From the NCBI RefSeq assembly GCF_025515305.1, contig NZ_JAOPHT010000002.1:310001-374000 (forward strand): DNA of 64,000 bases, read 5' to 3'. Positions 62,982 through 64,000 of this stretch are shown here, piece after piece. Position 1 is the first letter of the stretch. The number at the start of each line of letters is the position of its first letter. The stretch comes from Roseicyclus sediminis. Its GTDB lineage: Bacteria; Pseudomonadota; Alphaproteobacteria; Rhodobacterales; Rhodobacteraceae. A program made the position numbers and the translations under genes. The notes under the pieces are model-generated. The model had not been told where the DNA came from, did no database searches, and saw only the letters and a program-made list of their open reading frames with translations.

Positions 62982-64000
62982 CTATTCCAGCGCGGTGATG
63001 ACCTCGACCACCGCGAACTGTCCCTGTTTCACCCGGCTGACCGCTTCGCGCAAGACCGGGGCGAGGGTCGCGGGATCTTCGACCACCTCGGGTGCCCATG
63101 CGCCGAAGCCCCGCGCGATGCTCACGAGGTCTGCATGCGGTTCCTCGGTGCGCTGGCCGATATGGGCGCGACTGACGTCGCGGCCGCGCTGATGGGCCAC
63201 CTCGCGCTGGTGCAACTCGTCATTGCCCCAGGAGTGGTTGTTGAGGATCACCATGAGAAGCGGCACTTCCATGTGCGCCGCCGACCAGACCGCCCCCGGC
63301 GCCATCATGAAGTCGCCGTCGCCGATCATCGCGACCGGGAAAACGCCGCTGCCCTTGAGCGCCAGTGCCGCACCCACCGCCGCACCGGGGCCATAGCCCA
63401 CGCCGCCGCCGCCATCGCCGCCGAGGTAGTCGCCCGCGCCCGAGAAGGGGAAATACCCGTCACGCCAGGTGCGATGGTTGCGCACCACGAGACGCCAGTC
63501 CTCGTCCTTCACGGCCTGGTAGACCTCGTGGGTCAGCTTCTCCATCGAGATCGGGCTTTCCTCCGAGCGGCGGGCCAATGCCTCCGCGTGCCGCGCCTGG
63601 ATCGCATCGTGGCGCGCGGCCAGCGCGGCCTTGCGCGCGGCGATGCGCGCGGCGTCACCCCCGATGCGCTCCACCGCGTCCGCCAGCGCCTCGAGCGTCG
63701 TGAGCGGATCGGCAAGGATCTGGTCGTCGAGCGGCGGGGTCGGGCCGCCGAAGCGGCTCCACGAGTTGCCGAAGTAGTCGTTGAGCGACACGTCGACGAT
63801 CCGCGCGCCGGCGGCCCCTGCCCCGGTCCCCATGATGTTGCTGCGACCCACCCCGTACCCCTTGGTGGCAAGTGTCAGGTCCTGCACGTCCACGGCGACG
63901 ATGAGGTCGGCGAGTTTGCGCACCTCCTTGTCCCCGTTGAGATTCTGGGGATGGAGCGAGGGGAAGCAGACCGTGGTCCGATCATCGAGATAGGCAACGC
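62982..64000 (-). CDS. Thiamine-diphosphate-dependent enzyme (benzoylformate decarboxylase/acetolactate synthase type), 5' end beyond the window
   Basis: C-terminal 339 residues of a ThDP enzyme. The cofactor motif GDGDFMMAPGAVWSAAHMEVPLLMVILNN (GDG-x26-NN) is complete; upstream is a middle-domain stretch (ADLIVAVDVQDLTLATKGYG) and GVGYGPGAAVGAALALKG. The frame stays open to 64000 without a start, so the N-terminal pyrimidine domain lies outside. The substrate is probably a 2-keto acid. It heads the unit with the FCD-GntR and TIGR02444 genes. Confidence 0.88.
   Translation of the reverse strand, partial: VAYLDDRTTVCFPSLHPQNLNGDKEVRKLADLIVAVDVQDLTLATKGYGVGRSNIMGTGAGAAGARIVDVSLNDYFGNSWSRFGGPTPPLDDQILADPLTTLEALADAVERIGGDAARIAARKAALAARHDAIQARHAEALARRSEESPISMEKLTHEVYQAVKDEDWRLVVRNHRTWRDGYFPFSGAGDYLGGDGGGGVGYGPGAAVGAALALKGSGVFPVAMIGDGDFMMAPGAVWSAAHMEVPLLMVILNNHSWGNDELHQREVAHQRGRDVSRAHIGQRTEEPHADLVSIARGFGAWAPEVVEDPATLAPVLREAVSRVKQGQFAVVEVITALE

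Overview
The window is high-GC, densely coded bacterial chromosome, and it looks like an alphaproteobacterium of the Rhodobacterales (Rhodobacter/Paracoccus/Roseobacter group). The reasons are an IscR-led suf operon whose IscR lacks the classical cluster cysteines, tripartite tricarboxylate (TctABC) transport, a LuxI-type synthase, a CoxMSL molybdenum hydroxylase set, and many GTG/TTG starts with GGAG-type ribosome sites. This placement is inference from gene content; no rRNA is present. I saw no insertion sequence, prophage, plasmid origin or CRISPR array.

Layout, left to right. 1-2679: ferric-iron ABC importer (permease running off the left edge, and binding protein), minus strand. 2857-2933: tRNA-Arg(CCG). 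3007-11112: a suf/isc iron-sulfur operon (iscR, iscS-like, sufB, UPF0145 gene, sufC, sufD, two YIP1-like membrane proteins, sufS), minus strand. 11290-12226: alpha/beta hydrolase and a small gene. 12228-18971: aminotransferase, flavin monooxygenase and SDR downstream of tctCBA, with the divergent regulator pair tctDE and a third periplasmic protein (19114-22237). 22244-29205: phenylacetate operon (thiolase, paaABCDE, paaZ), with a striking triple palindrome between paaA and paaB. 29450-37535: chemoreceptor with a secreted Cache-like partner, a membrane histidine kinase, a cytochrome P450, a response regulator with a degenerate GGDEF-like end, and an AHL synthase. 37654-41789: small hypotheticals, a fatty-acid desaturase overlapping a cold-shock gene, a secreted protein made of seven Cys-pair repeats, and a zinc-ribbon mini-protein.

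42141-47240 is the most interesting part. A textbook guanidine-I (ykkC) riboswitch precedes an ABC importer (binding protein, permease, ATPase). After a short gene on the opposite strand comes an agmatinase-superfamily enzyme with the features of the nickel-dependent guanidine hydrolase GdmH, then a protein with 18 histidines in its first 31 residues and a 57-residue His-containing membrane peptide. I read this as guanidine sensing, import and hydrolysis to urea and ammonia, with a candidate nickel-delivery pair replacing the HypA/HypB-like helpers known from cyanobacteria.

47304-52860: a CoA-thioester operon (acyl-CoA dehydrogenase, ADP-forming acyl-CoA synthetase, CaiD-like hydratase) next to a MocR-type regulator. 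53100-61735: a tightly overlapping operon of NIPSNAP, CoxMSL-type molybdenum hydroxylase, ACMSD-like amidohydrolase, CoxG, enol-lactonase-like hydrolase, UbiX and UbiD. It is probably a catabolic route for a carboxylated (hetero)aromatic compound whose substrate I cannot name. 61766-64000: TIGR02444 protein, FCD-type GntR regulator and a thiamine-diphosphate enzyme that runs off the right edge.
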